64,000 bases of DNA from JAMXLO01 sp963812475 (GCA_963812475.1 CAWEVI010000044.1:248001-312000); one strand, 5' to 3'; shown: positions 9,152 through 18,901, numbered from the stretch's first letter. Notes: generated from the sequence alone by a model not told the origin. Numbers and translations are program-made.

Positions 9152-9985
9152 TCAATGTGGCCTCTGGCCGCTGGCGATATGGAACTGTGTCGGCGCGGCG
9201 AAACCATCTGGCGTCTCCCACTGGCCTAGGGTCGTACGAACTTCGGCCCAGGCGGCGTCCTGAACGGATTGGGGCTGATCGTCGATGATACCGCGGACCG
9301 CACCAAAGGCTTCCTGAATCATGACGAGGGCGTCGTCGATTGAGGGAAGCCCGCAGATCGCATCCAACGTCGTGATGGTCACGTCTGTCAGGCCGGCGCC
9401 GGCGAACAGGTCGGTCAGCAACTCCGGGTCGGCGAGAGCGAAAAAACCGGGACCAGAGGCTGGCGCCGGTTTATTGGCGTGGCGACGCAGGATCGACGGC
9501 ACGGCGACATAGAACGGGTTCGCGGCGGGCGAGGACATGACCAAGCCACCGAGGCGGCCGCCCGGCCGCAGCACGTCACGTACGGCGGCGACGGCGGCCG
9601 CCGGGTCCGGCAACAGCATCAGGCCGCAGCGGCAGATCGCGGAATCGAAGGGCGCGTGATCACGCGGCAGGTTTTCCACCGCGCAGGCATGTATCGCAAT
9701 ATTCGCGAGATCGGCAACGCGGGCTTGTTCGGCGACGAACTCCAGCATCGTGGGGGAGATATCAGTCGCCAGGACGAAGCCCGCAGGTCCGACCCGCCGG
9801 GCCGCTGCGCGTGCCTGGTCGCCCGCGCCGGTGGCGACGTCGATCACGCGGCCACCCGCGGCCACGCCGGCGCGATCCAGCAACACCTCGGTCGCCGCCG
9901 CAAGCATGCGATTACTGACGTGTTCCCACTTTATCCAACCCGGGGCGACACCGTCCCACTGGCGAAATGCCTCGGCGTTTTCCAT
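9152..9985 (-). CDS. class I SAM-dependent methyltransferase
   Basis: A 277-residue UbiE-like methyltransferase. Motif I is VIDVATGAGDQARAAARRVG around residue 48, followed by the acidic motif LATDISPTML and the post-I/II region FDSAICRCGLMLLPDP. ATG 9985 is chosen at MENAEAFRQWD, with a GAGAGG-like site upstream; the frame is open further 5' without family similarity. Its substrate is not evident. It is divergent from the dihydroorotase-like gene across 219 bases. Confidence 0.8.
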   Translation of the reverse strand: MENAEAFRQWDGVAPGWIKWEHVSNRMLAAATEVLLDRAGVAAGGRVIDVATGAGDQARAAARRVGPAGFVLATDISPTMLEFVAEQARVADLANIAIHACAVENLPRDHAPFDSAICRCGLMLLPDPAAAVAAVRDVLRPGGRLGGLVMSSPAANPFYVAVPSILRRHANKPAPASGPGFFALADPELLTDLFAGAGLTDVTITTLDAICGLPSIDDALVMIQEAFGAVRGIIDDQPQSVQDAAWAEVRTTLGQWETPDGFAAPTQFHIASGQRPH

Positions 9986-10204
9986 CCGGACGCCTCTCTT
10001 TGTCCAATGCTTCCCAAGTCGACGGCGGCGCTTGGTTGGCATCAGGATAGTCGAGCTTCGGTTGAAACGGAATTGGGATGATTCTCCTGACCGACCAATT
10101 CGGCCGTGCTGCATACCGCGGGCCAGCCGGGCGACTGTCGCTTCGGGCGGCAATGAAATATGCTCCGACAACCAGTCAAGTTCTCGGTGCCGAGGTACTA
10201 GCTC

Positions 10205-11530
10205 ATGCCCACACATTTCGACCTGCTGATCCGCAACGGTACCTGCGTTCTTCCATGGGGTGTTGAGCGCGCCGATGTCGGTGTGCGCGACGGGCGCATC
10301 GCAGCACTCGGCGTCGCTGCGGACAACACTGCTGAACGGACCATCGATGCCGCTAACCTGCACGTGCTCCCTGGGCTGATCGATCCACACGTGCATCTGA
10401 GAGACCCCGGCGACAAGACGGTCGAGACCATTCCCACCGGCACCAAGGCTGCCGTGCTCGGCGGACTCGCGGCGGTGTTCGACATGCCGAATACCGCGCC
10501 GTCGATAACCGATGCGGACCACCTTGCCTGGAAGCAGGAGTATGTCGAATGCGAATCGTGGTGCGACATCGGGCTCTACGTTGGCGGAACCAAGCAGAAC
10601 ATTCCGGAATTGGCACGGCTGGAACTCGGCCGCGGCGTTTGCGGGATAAAAATCTTCGCCGGCAGCTCGACCGGCGATCTGCTGGTGGAGGACAATGAGC
10701 ACCTGGAACGCGTGATGCGGTCAGGACGCCGACGCATCGCCTATCATTCCGAGGATGAATACCGGCTGCAGGAGCGCCGCCACCTGTTCAAATCCGGCGA
10801 TCCCTATTCGAAGCACATGGAATGGCGCGACGAGGAGACCGCGTTCCTCGGCACGCGCCGCCTGATGGCGCTGGCACGCGCCACTGGGCGGCCAGCGCAC
10901 ATCCTGCACGTTTCCACCGCCGAGGAGCTCGATTATCTGAAAGACTTCCGCGATCTCGCCACCTGCGAAGTGCTGGTCAACCACCTGACGCAGGTGGCGC
11001 CGGATTGCTACGACAACCTGAAGGGCTTCGGCGTGATGAACCCGCCGATCCGCGGGCCGCGGCACCTTGAGGCGGGATGGCGCGCGATCAACGACGGAAC
11101 GGTGGACACGATCGGCTCCGACCACGCCCCCCACGCGCGCGACAAGAAGCTGCTGCCGTGGCCGGATTGTCCCGCCGGTTTGACCGGCGTGCAGACGCTG
11201 GTGCCGGTGATGCTGAACCACGTGAATTCCGGCCGGCTCTCGCTCACCCGCATGGTCGATCTGATGTGTGCCGGGCCGGCGCGCGTCTATGGCGTGGTCG
11301 GCAAGGGACGCCTTGCCGCGGGCTACGACGCGGACTTTACCCTGGTGGATCTCAAGCACCGCCGGCGCATCGAGGAATCCTGGATCGTATCGCCGTGTGG
11401 ATGGACGCCGTTCGCCGGCATGAACATCACCGGCTGGCCGGTGGCCACGATCGTGCGCGGCCGGACGGTGATGCGTGAAGACGAAGTGCTGGGCGCGCCG
11501 ACCGGCCGGATGGTGCGGTTCATCGGATAG
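10205..11530 (+). CDS. pyrC: dihydroorotase-type amidohydrolase
   Basis: A 441-residue cyclic amidohydrolase of the class I dihydroorotase type, which interconverts carbamoyl-aspartate and dihydroorotate in pyrimidine synthesis. The metal motif DPHVHLRDPG has His62 and His64. GIKIFAGSSTGDLL probably carries the bridging Lys, followed by AYHSEDE, HILHVSTAEEL and TIGSDHAPH with the catalytic Asp. The family's C-terminal FAGMNITGWPVATIVRG is intact. No other pyr gene is near and the neighbours are unrelated. Hydantoinase or allantoinase activity is less likely but cannot be excluded. Confidence 0.82.
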   Translation: MPTHFDLLIRNGTCVLPWGVERADVGVRDGRIAALGVAADNTAERTIDAANLHVLPGLIDPHVHLRDPGDKTVETIPTGTKAAVLGGLAAVFDMPNTAPSITDADHLAWKQEYVECESWCDIGLYVGGTKQNIPELARLELGRGVCGIKIFAGSSTGDLLVEDNEHLERVMRSGRRRIAYHSEDEYRLQERRHLFKSGDPYSKHMEWRDEETAFLGTRRLMALARATGRPAHILHVSTAEELDYLKDFRDLATCEVLVNHLTQVAPDCYDNLKGFGVMNPPIRGPRHLEAGWRAINDGTVDTIGSDHAPHARDKKLLPWPDCPAGLTGVQTLVPVMLNHVNSGRLSLTRMVDLMCAGPARVYGVVGKGRLAAGYDADFTLVDLKHRRRIEESWIVSPCGWTPFAGMNITGWPVATIVRGRTVMREDEVLGAPTGRMVRFIG

Positions 11531-11591
11531 TGCATTCGCATCGCGCAACCGTGCGTTCTGTCTGCGCGTATAGGCGCGGCGGAGGTCGGAG

Positions 11592-11786
11592 ATGGATGAA
11601 CGTATATTGAGCGGGTTCATGCTTATCGTGCTGAGTGTCGTATTTGGCGCCTACGGCATATGGTCACTCCGCGTCGCATATCGGACCGGCGACCGGAAAG
11701 CCTGGGCTGACATGGCAATCCAAGGCGCGCTTGGTGTCCTCGCCAGCGGAATATTCGCCGACCTTTCGACGCGCTTAATGATCTGA
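11592..11786 (+). CDS. small two-helix membrane protein, hypothetical
   Basis: A 64-residue frame preceded by a strong GGAGGTCGGAG ribosome-binding site. It has two hydrophobic segments, about residues 7-26 (FMLIVLSVVFGAYGIWSL) and 42-58 (IQGALGVLASGIFA), separated by a charged loop with TGDRKAWAD, so it is probably a small inner-membrane hairpin protein. I do not recognise a family. It follows the dihydroorotase gene by 61 bases and may be read through from it. Confidence 0.55.
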   Translation: MDERILSGFMLIVLSVVFGAYGIWSLRVAYRTGDRKAWADMAIQGALGVLASGIFADLSTRLMI

Positions 11787-11901
11787 GCGCGCTTCACTGC
11801 CTCAACCGCAAATCCTTGTTGGTACCGAGGTGTTTCTGGCTCGCGTCCCACCGCTCCTCGTTCACTGCCTACACATAGGCGGGATTGGCTATGGTAGCGG
11901 T

Positions 11902-12786
11902 TCAGGCAGTGGCGGCGGTGATGAACGACCCTGCTGCGGCGATGGCGCGCCGTCCGTCGGTCAATTGCTGGTGGAACAGCGGCCACGCATGGATCATGTG
12001 CGGCCAGACCTCGAGCGTGACCCTGACGTCCGCCGCGGCGGCCCGCGAGGCAAGCCCGATCGCATCATCAAGCAGGGTTTCGGCGCTGCCGACCTGAATG
12101 AGCAGCGGCGGCAAGCCGGCGAGCTCCGCGTGCAGCGGAGCGGCAAGCGGCGTGCGCGGCGCAACGCCGCCGAGATACCAGGCGGCCAGCTCCAGGATGT
12201 ATTCCCTGCTGATCATGGGGTCGATCGCAGCCTTGCTGGCATAGCTGTCGCCGCGCGCCTCCATATCCACCCAGGGTGAAACGCACCATGCGCACGCCGG
12301 CAAAGGCAGGCCGCCTTCCCGCAGGGAAACCATTGTGGCGAGCGTCAGTCCGCCACCGGCACTGTCGCCGCCGATCGCAATGCGGCTCGGCTGCACGCCT
12401 TGCGCGAGCAGCCAGCGATAAGCCTTGAGCGCATCATCGAGTGCCGCCGGAAACGGATGCTCCGGCGTGCGCCGGTAATCGATTGCGAGGGTCCGCGCCC
12501 GCGCCGCCCGGCCTGCCTCGGTCACCATCGCGCGGTGGCTGACGATCGAGCCGGCCGAGAAACCTCCACCGTGAAGATAGAGCAGGACGCGCGCGGCGTT
12601 CGCGCCAGGTGCCGTGCTCCACTCCGCCGGCACGCCGTCGGCATTTGTTGGTTCAAGGCGGATATCGCTGGCAGTCGGATACGCTTCACCCAGAGCGTCA
12701 AGGCGCGCGCGGCGTTCGGCGACGCTGGCAGGTCGCGGACGCGACGTGAGCAACGCCCGAAGTACCGCGATCTCCTTCTCGCTCAT
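11902..12786 (-). CDS. alpha/beta hydrolase, hormone-sensitive-lipase type esterase
   Basis: A 294-residue family IV esterase. The oxyanion motif LYLHGGGFSAGS is near residue 70 and the nucleophile elbow GGDSAGGGLTLA near residue 140. A C-terminal His in PHMIHAWPLF and an upstream acid in ETLLDDAIGLA complete the likely triad. It would hydrolyse short acyl esters; no secretion signal is seen. It is divergent from the acyl-ligase fusion gene across 177 bases, part of which resembles the end of a GMC oxidoreductase gene. Confidence 0.85.
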   Translation of the reverse strand: MSEKEIAVLRALLTSRPRPASVAERRARLDALGEAYPTASDIRLEPTNADGVPAEWSTAPGANAARVLLYLHGGGFSAGSIVSHRAMVTEAGRAARARTLAIDYRRTPEHPFPAALDDALKAYRWLLAQGVQPSRIAIGGDSAGGGLTLATMVSLREGGLPLPACAWCVSPWVDMEARGDSYASKAAIDPMISREYILELAAWYLGGVAPRTPLAAPLHAELAGLPPLLIQVGSAETLLDDAIGLASRAAAADVRVTLEVWPHMIHAWPLFHQQLTDGRRAIAAAGSFITAATA

Positions 12787-12808
12787 TGTGTTGCTCCAAC
12801 GAATGGAC

Positions 12809-12850
12809 AGCCTTGATCGTGTCGGCGCCGTTCTCCGCGCTTATGATACC
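12809..12850 (-). pseudogene. vestige resembling the 3' end of a GMC oxidoreductase gene
   Basis: On the minus strand this short stretch reads GIISAENGADTIKAV, close to the IMIAEKGADMIKAS C-terminus of the GMC oxidoreductase at 15.7 kb. The DNA at 12811-12850 matches 15701-15740 over most of 40 bases. Nothing recognisable continues upstream. It may be the last trace of a duplicated or deleted GMC gene. The match is short, so this is tentative. Confidence 0.35.
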
Positions 12851-12963
12851 GCTCGAACAGAATATCAGGCCAGGACCATGCATTTGGGCACTATTGATGT
12901 CGAGCGGCACGTCGCCCGCGACGGCACTGCCGACCGCGCTGGCATGCTCGAAAGTGCCGGCCG

Positions 12964-15636
12964 GTGACTGAGGCCTGGACCATTAACGGCCTGCTGCGCA
13001 GCCTTGCCGATCGCCGCCAGCACCCGGCAGTGCTTGTCCCGGCGCAGACCGGCACCACGATGTTGGATTGTGGAACGCTGGCGGATTACGCTGCGGCGCT
13101 TGCCCGCGGCCTTCGGTTTGCGGGGGTAACGGCGGGGACCTCCGTCGTGCTGTGGGCGCCGAACAGCCCCGAGTGGATTGCCGCGTCCTTGGCGATTCTG
13201 GCCGCAGGCGGTATGCTGGTGCCGGTGGACGACTCCGCGGATGCGGCGCAATTCGCCCTGGCAATGGATATCAGCGGTGCGCCGCTGGTCTTCACCGCGC
13301 AAGGCCACCTCGCCATTGTGCAGGCTTACATCCGCGCACACGGCAAGCAGGTTTTTCTACTCGACTCCGCCGAACCGACCGGCCCTGTACCGTCTTGGCG
13401 AGCGCTGCTTCGACATCAGGGCGATGCGCTGCCCGCGCCCTCGGATGACATGCCGGCGGCTCTGCTCTTCACGTCCGGCACGACAGGCGCGCCAAAGGCA
13501 TTCCATCTGACGCACCGGAACATCGCTTCAAACGTGGCTGCGCTGGCGGCGCTGCGCATCGTGGGCAGCGAGGATCGGGCACTGCTCCCGTTACCGCTGC
13601 ATCACGCCTACCCGTTCGTCGTAGGTACACTCAGCGCGCTCACCCTCGGGACAACCATCATCCTGCCCGCCAACGTCTCCGGGCCAGCTATCCTGAAGGC
13701 ACTGCGCGACGGACGGGCCACGACCATCATCGGCGTGCCGCGGCTCTACGACGCCATCGTCGGTGCCATCGACTCCCGTATCGCGATGCGCGGATGGTTT
13801 GCCCGCTCCGGCTTGCGTGGCCTGCTGCGCGCGGTCGCGAAGCTGCAGGCATTGACGGGCGTACCGTTCGGCCGCGTGCTGTTTGCGCCGATCCGCCGGG
13901 CAGTTGCTCCAAGCCTCCGCATTCTTGTTTCGGGCGGTGCCAGGCTTGATGCCGAGACGGCAGACCGGCTCGAGGCATTCGGATGGATGGTGCTGGCCGG
14001 ATACGGTCTGGCCGAAACCGCTTCGCTGTTCACCGGCAACCGGCCGAGGTCCCGCAAACGGGGGAGTGCCGGGCAGCCTCTCGCAGCAGGCGAGATACGC
14101 ATCGCTCGACCCGACGAGAACGGAATCGGCGAGATCGAATTGCGCGGTCCCTCCGTCACGGCGGGCTACATCAACGATACCGAAGCCAACCGCAGCGCAT
14201 TCACGGCCGATGGATGGTTCCGTACGGGCGATCTTGGCTACGTTGACCGTGACGGGTTTCTGTTCGTCACCGGCCGCGCCAAGGAGATCCTGGTGCTCGG
14301 CGGCGGCAAGAAGGTGAACCCGGAGGATATCGAGCGCATCTACGGCGCGGCACCACAGTTTTTGGAAATCGCAGTGCTGGAGGAACAGGGGGCGCTGGTC
14401 GCACTTGTCCGACCGGACCTGGCGAAGCTGCACGAAATGGGATCGACCAACATCCACGACGGCGTGCGTGTCGTCCTGGCGGAACTGGCGCGGGAGCTTC
14501 CGTCGCACGAGCGCTTGTCGGGCTTCGCGCTGACGGACCAGCCGCTGCCGCGGACACGGCTCGGCAAATATCGCCGCTTCATGTTGCGCGATCTCTACCA
14601 GCAGGCCCTATCGGGCAGCCGCAGGCGCACGGCTCGGGCGCCTGACGCCGAGGATGCCAGTCTGCTCGCAAAACCTGTCGCGCGAGAAGTCTGGGATCTT
14701 CTGCGGCAGCGTTACCCTGCCGGCGCCATCGATCTCGATGCAAGCCCGGCATTGGATCTGAACTTCAACTCTTTCGCGTGGATGGAACTCACGGTCGAAT
14801 TGGCGGAACGGTTCGGCGTGCATCTGACGGATGTCGATATCGTTGGGATCAATACGGTGCGGGACCTGCTGAAGCTCTGCATCGAGCGGCAGGGGACCGT
14901 CGGCGTGGCGGCTTCGACCGGCGAGGCGCCGACAATTGCCGAGGACATCGACCGCTGGCTTGCGCCGACGGGACCACTACTGACCGCTGTCGGTGTGTTC
15001 CTGTACGCCCTGAACTGGCTGGTCATGCACGCGGTGTTCCGGCTGCGCGTCACCGGCAGCGAGAACCTGCCGACAAAAGGGCCCTTCGTCATCGCGCCCA
15101 ATCACGTGAGCTATCTCGACGCAATGGCGATTGCCGCCGCCCTGCCGTTCTCGCGGATGCGACGGATCTACTGGGCCGGCGACATCGTCCTTCTGTTCTC
15201 CAGCGCCGCCAGCCGCGTGCTGTGCCGCGCCATCCACCTGTTCCCGGTGGACGAGAGGCACCCCGATGCGGCGGTGCGCTCCGCGGCGCGGGTACTGGAG
15301 GCGGGGTATGCGCAGGTATGGTTCCCGGAAGGCTGGCGTTCACCGAATGGACGGCTGCAACGCTTCCTCCCAGGGATCGGCAAATTGCTTTTGCGCGCGC
15401 GTGCGCCCGCGGTGCCTGCTTGGATCGGTGGCACCTTCGAAGCGCTGCCGCGCGGCAAGCACATTCCCAGGCTTCGGCAGGTGACAGTGACGTTCGGGAC
15501 GCCAGTGGACCCGGAGACGCTGCTCGAGGAAGGCACCGGCCGCACGAACGAAGAACGCGTCGCGCGCAGACTGCGCGATCGCGTGGCGACCGTTGCGAGC
15601 AAAGCGGGGACGATCGTCGTGGATGCTCCGGACTAA
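12964..15636 (+). CDS. fused acyl-AMP ligase - acyl carrier domain - lysophospholipid acyltransferase
   Basis: An 890-residue three-domain protein, starting at GTG 12964 (no in-frame ATG sits nearby). Residues 1-540 are an ANL adenylating enzyme: LLFTSGTTGAPKAFHLTHRN, DGWFRTGDLGYVDRDGFLF, GGGKKVNPEDIE and the C-terminal Lys in TRLGKYRRF. About residues 560-640 form a carrier-like domain with Ser603 in LDLNFNSFAWMEL as the probable phosphopantetheine site. Residues 680-890 are a PlsC-type acyltransferase with NHVSYLD (HX4D) and FPEGWRSPNG. A hydrophobic segment (LLTAVGVFLYALNWLVMH) precedes it. The plausible job is to activate a fatty acid, load it on its own carrier, and esterify a lysolipid at the inner membrane, as in Aas-like systems. 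Confidence 0.82.
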   Translation: MTEAWTINGLLRSLADRRQHPAVLVPAQTGTTMLDCGTLADYAAALARGLRFAGVTAGTSVVLWAPNSPEWIAASLAILAAGGMLVPVDDSADAAQFALAMDISGAPLVFTAQGHLAIVQAYIRAHGKQVFLLDSAEPTGPVPSWRALLRHQGDALPAPSDDMPAALLFTSGTTGAPKAFHLTHRNIASNVAALAALRIVGSEDRALLPLPLHHAYPFVVGTLSALTLGTTIILPANVSGPAILKALRDGRATTIIGVPRLYDAIVGAIDSRIAMRGWFARSGLRGLLRAVAKLQALTGVPFGRVLFAPIRRAVAPSLRILVSGGARLDAETADRLEAFGWMVLAGYGLAETASLFTGNRPRSRKRGSAGQPLAAGEIRIARPDENGIGEIELRGPSVTAGYINDTEANRSAFTADGWFRTGDLGYVDRDGFLFVTGRAKEILVLGGGKKVNPEDIERIYGAAPQFLEIAVLEEQGALVALVRPDLAKLHEMGSTNIHDGVRVVLAELARELPSHERLSGFALTDQPLPRTRLGKYRRFMLRDLYQQALSGSRRRTARAPDAEDASLLAKPVAREVWDLLRQRYPAGAIDLDASPALDLNFNSFAWMELTVELAERFGVHLTDVDIVGINTVRDLLKLCIERQGTVGVAASTGEAPTIAEDIDRWLAPTGPLLTAVGVFLYALNWLVMHAVFRLRVTGSENLPTKGPFVIAPNHVSYLDAMAIAAALPFSRMRRIYWAGDIVLLFSSAASRVLCRAIHLFPVDERHPDAAVRSAARVLEAGYAQVWFPEGWRSPNGRLQRFLPGIGKLLLRARAPAVPAWIGGTFEALPRGKHIPRLRQVTVTFGTPVDPETLLEEGTGRTNEERVARRLRDRVATVASKAGTIVVDAPD

Positions 15637-15667
15637 CCGTGGACCGGCGCGCAGTGCTGCTGGTGCC

Positions 15668-17280
15668 CTATGCCGCCGCACGCACCGGCTGTGCCGAGGC
15701 CTTGATCATGTCGGCGCCCTTCTCCGCGATCATGATCACCGCGGCGTTGGTGTTGCCGGACACCAGCGTCGGCATGATCGACGCATCGATCACGCGCAGC
15801 CCCGCAATCCCATGCACGCGCAATTCGTCGTCCACCACCGCCAGAGGATCGTGGCCCATCTTGCAAGTGCCGGTGACGTGGTAGGTGGTCTGGCCGTTCA
15901 TGCGTGCGAAATCCAACCACTCGTCGTCGCTCTGCACCGCATCGCCTGGGTTCATCTCGAAGGCGCGATACCTGTCCAGCACCGGATTATTGACGATCCG
16001 CCGGCCGATCTTCATGGCTTCCACGATGGTGCGTCGGTCCCGCTCTTCGGCCAGGAAATTTGGCCTAATCGCCGGCGCCGTCAGCGGATCGGACGACTTC
16101 GCGTGGATCGAGCCCTTCGATTCCGGCGAGCACTGGTATGCCGTCAGCGTCATGCCGGGCTCGCGATCCAGCACGCGGGTCTGCGCCGTCGCGTAGCTCG
16201 CGTGCGCGAAGTGATACTGCACGTCGCACTCTTCCAGCTCGGACCGTGTCTTGACAAACCCATAGACGATGCCGGCGGTGAAGGTCAGCACGCCGCGCTG
16301 CTGCGTATAGTACTTGACGATCTCCCTGGCGAAATTCAGGCCGCGCGTGTGCTCGTTCAGCGTGACCGGCAGTTTCACCCGCCAGTTCATGCGCGGGGCG
16401 AAGTGGTCGCGGTAGTTCTCGCCGACGCCGCGCAGCTCATGCTTCACCTCGATGCCGATCGATTGCAGCAGCTCCGGCTGGCCGACGCCCGACAGCTCCA
16501 GCACCTGCGGCGACTTCACCGCCCCAGCCGCCACGATCACCTCGGCATTGCACCGCACCTGATGCGTCTGGCCGCCCTGTCGGTACTCGACCCCGACCGC
16601 ACGCTTGCCCTCGAGCAGGATGCGTGTGGTGTGGGCTTCGATCTCCACCCGCAAATTTGCCGGGCGCGCGCCGGGTCGAGGAACGCGCGGGCGGTCGACC
16701 AGCGGCGGCCCTTCTTCTGCGTCACCTGATAATAGCCGAAGCCTTCCTGCCTGCCGTTGTTGTAGTCCGGGTTCCGCGGCCAGCCCTCGGCCGCGGCGGC
16801 GTCGATGAAAGCATCCAGCAGTTCGGCGCGCTCGATCATGTTGGCGACGTTCAGCAGTCCGCCGTGCCCGCGCGTCTCGTCGCCGCCCGGCTCGAAGTGC
16901 TCGGACTTGCGGAAATACGGGAGTACCGACTCATACGACCAGCCGCGATTGCCGAACTGCGCCCAGGTGTTGTAATCGAGCGGATTGCCGCGCACGTACA
17001 GCATACCGTTGATCGAACTCGAACCGCCGAGCGTCTTGCCGCGCGGGATCGGAATGGAGCGGCCCTTGACGCTGTCCTCGGGTTCGGTGGCGAAATTCCA
17101 GTTGTAGCGCGGGCTGTTCAGCAGCTTGGTGAAGCCGACCGGGATGTTGATCCACATCGAATCGTCCTTCGGTCCGGCTTCCAGCAGCAGCACCTTGGTA
17201 CGCGCATCCTCGCTGAGCCGATGGGCCAGCACACAGCCCGCCGAACCCGCCCCGATGATGATGTAGTCGTAGTCGGCCAT
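15668..17280 (-). pseudogene. GMC (choline dehydrogenase-like) oxidoreductase with a single-base frameshift
   Basis: An FAD-dependent alcohol or choline dehydrogenase-type enzyme. It starts at ATG 17280 after an AAGGGAGA site. The N-terminal part has the dinucleotide motif YIIIGAGSAGCVLAHRL and the GMC signature GKTLGGSSSINGMLYVRG. The frame breaks at 16653-16662, after ARAFLDPARAR; the rest, from LRVEIEAHTTRILLEGK through GTCKMG and the C-terminal VSGNTNAAVIMIAEKGADMI, lies in the next frame to 15668. Adding one base restores about 537 residues, the normal length, with every motif kept. It lies head to head with the sox operon, so choline or betaine-type substrates are a reasonable guess. 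Confidence 0.83.
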
Positions 17281-17369
17281 ATCGGTTCTCCCTTGTGCGG
17301 CCATGCTACCGGGCGGGAGCGCTTGCCTCAACACGATGCGCGGGAGAGGATGCGCCGGGGGAAGCAGCG

Positions 17370-18617
17370 TTGCGCTTTTCGATATATGGCCTGATGCGCC
17401 ATGCGCTGGGTGGAACTGGTTGGCCGGAGCAGTGGCGTTCGCCCGAGCCGAGAACGGCGTATGACGTGGTCATCGTCGGTGCCGGCGGCCATGGCCTGGC
17501 CACGGCGTATTATCTCGCCAAGGAGCACGGTGTACGCAATGTCGCGGTGCTGGAGCGAGGCTGGCTCGGCGGCGGCAACACCGGGCGCAACACCACGATC
17601 ATCCGTTCCAACTATCTGTGGAACGAGAGCGCGGCGCTCTATGAGCACGCGCTGAAACTGTGGGAGGGTCTGTCGCAGGAGCTGAACTACAACGTCATGT
17701 ATTCGCCGCGCGGCGTGTTGATGCTGGCGCACTCGGCGCACGACGTGCAGGTAATCAAGCGCCACGTTCATGCCAACCGTCTGAACGGCATCGACAATGA
17801 GTGGCTGACGCCGGCGCAGGCGAAAGCGTTCTGTCCGCCGCTGAACATCTCGCCGGACCTGCGCTATCCGATCCTCGGCGCCGCGCTGCAGCGGCGCGGC
17901 GGGGTGGCGCGGCATGATGCGGTGGCCTGGGCATATGCGCGCGGTGCGAGCGCACTTGGCGTCGACATCATCCAGAACTGCGAGGTGACCGCCATCAGCC
18001 GCGCGCCTTCGGGTGCGGTGAATGCGGTCGAGACGACGCGCGGGCGGATCGCGGCGAGGAAGATCGCGGTCGTTGCGGCCGGCCATACCAGCGTCGTGAT
18101 GGCGATGGCCGGCGTGCGTATGCCAATCGAGAGCTACCCGCTGCAGGCCCTGGTATCCGAGCCGGTCAAGCCCGTGCTGCCCTGTGTGGTGATGTCCAAC
18201 GGCATCCACGCCTATATCTCGCAGTCTGACAAAGGCGACCTGGTGATCGGCGCCGCCACCGACGCCTATGTGTCTTACAGCCAGGCAGGCGGGCTGCACA
18301 TTTCCGCGCATACGCTGGAGGCGATCTGCGAGCTGTTCCCCGCGTTCCGGCGTCTGCGCATGCTGCGCAACTGGGGCGGCATCGTGGATGTCACACCGGA
18401 TCGTTCACCGATCATCGGGCTGACACCGGTGTCCGGGCTGTTCGTCAACTGCGGTTGGGGTACCGGCGGGTTCAAGGCAACACCCGGGTCAGGCCACGTG
18501 TTCGCCGCGACGATTGCGCACGACGAACCGCATCCGATCGCGGCGCCGTTCTCGCTCGATCAATTCCGTACCGGTCGCCTGATCGACGAGGCCGCTGCGG
18601 CGGCTGTGGCGCACTGA
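17370..18617 (+). CDS. soxB: sarcosine oxidase beta subunit
   Basis: A 415-residue FAD-dependent subunit of the heterotetrameric enzyme that demethylates sarcosine to glycine, producing 5,10-methylene-tetrahydrofolate and hydrogen peroxide. I choose TTG 17370 because family members begin MRxSIxxLxRxAL, as here, with a GGGGGAAG site just upstream. The FAD motif VVIVGAGGHGLATAYYLAKE is at residue 33. His182 in RRGGVARHDAVAW corresponds in position to the region where FMN is attached covalently in the corynebacterial enzyme. The gene leads a tight soxB-soxD-soxA-soxG operon with overlapping stops and starts; no glyA, folD or purU follows. Confidence 0.9.
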   Translation: MRFSIYGLMRHALGGTGWPEQWRSPEPRTAYDVVIVGAGGHGLATAYYLAKEHGVRNVAVLERGWLGGGNTGRNTTIIRSNYLWNESAALYEHALKLWEGLSQELNYNVMYSPRGVLMLAHSAHDVQVIKRHVHANRLNGIDNEWLTPAQAKAFCPPLNISPDLRYPILGAALQRRGGVARHDAVAWAYARGASALGVDIIQNCEVTAISRAPSGAVNAVETTRGRIAARKIAVVAAGHTSVVMAMAGVRMPIESYPLQALVSEPVKPVLPCVVMSNGIHAYISQSDKGDLVIGAATDAYVSYSQAGGLHISAHTLEAICELFPAFRRLRMLRNWGGIVDVTPDRSPIIGLTPVSGLFVNCGWGTGGFKATPGSGHVFAATIAHDEPHPIAAPFSLDQFRTGRLIDEAAAAAVAH

Positions 18618-18901
18618 TGCTGTTGATCGGATGCCCCTGGTGCGGCGCGCGGCCAGAGAACGAGTTCCGCTACGGCGGCGAGGCGCATATCGCGCGCCCG
18701 CGCGATCCTGGTTCGGTTGATGACCAGGCGTGGGCGGATTTTCTGTATACGCGCAGCAACCCGAAGGGCGCGCATCAGGAACGTTGGCGGCACATCCATG
18801 GCTGCGGCCGTTTCTTCAACTGCGTGCGTGACACGCTCAGCGACCGCATCCTCGCAACCTACAGGCCCGGTGAGCCAAAACCGGGACCGCCCGGGCGATG
18901 A
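18617..18901 (+). CDS. soxD: sarcosine oxidase delta subunit
   Basis: A 94-residue zinc-binding subunit. It has the CPWCGARPENEF motif at residues 6-17 and later HIHGCGRFF, which together supply the Cys and His ligands expected in SoxD. WADFLYTRSNPKGAHQERW is also characteristic. The ATG overlaps the soxB stop by one base, and the stop overlaps the soxA start by four (ATGA), so the subunits are translationally coupled for assembly. Confidence 0.92.
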   Translation: MLLIGCPWCGARPENEFRYGGEAHIARPRDPGSVDDQAWADFLYTRSNPKGAHQERWRHIHGCGRFFNCVRDTLSDRILATYRPGEPKPGPPGR

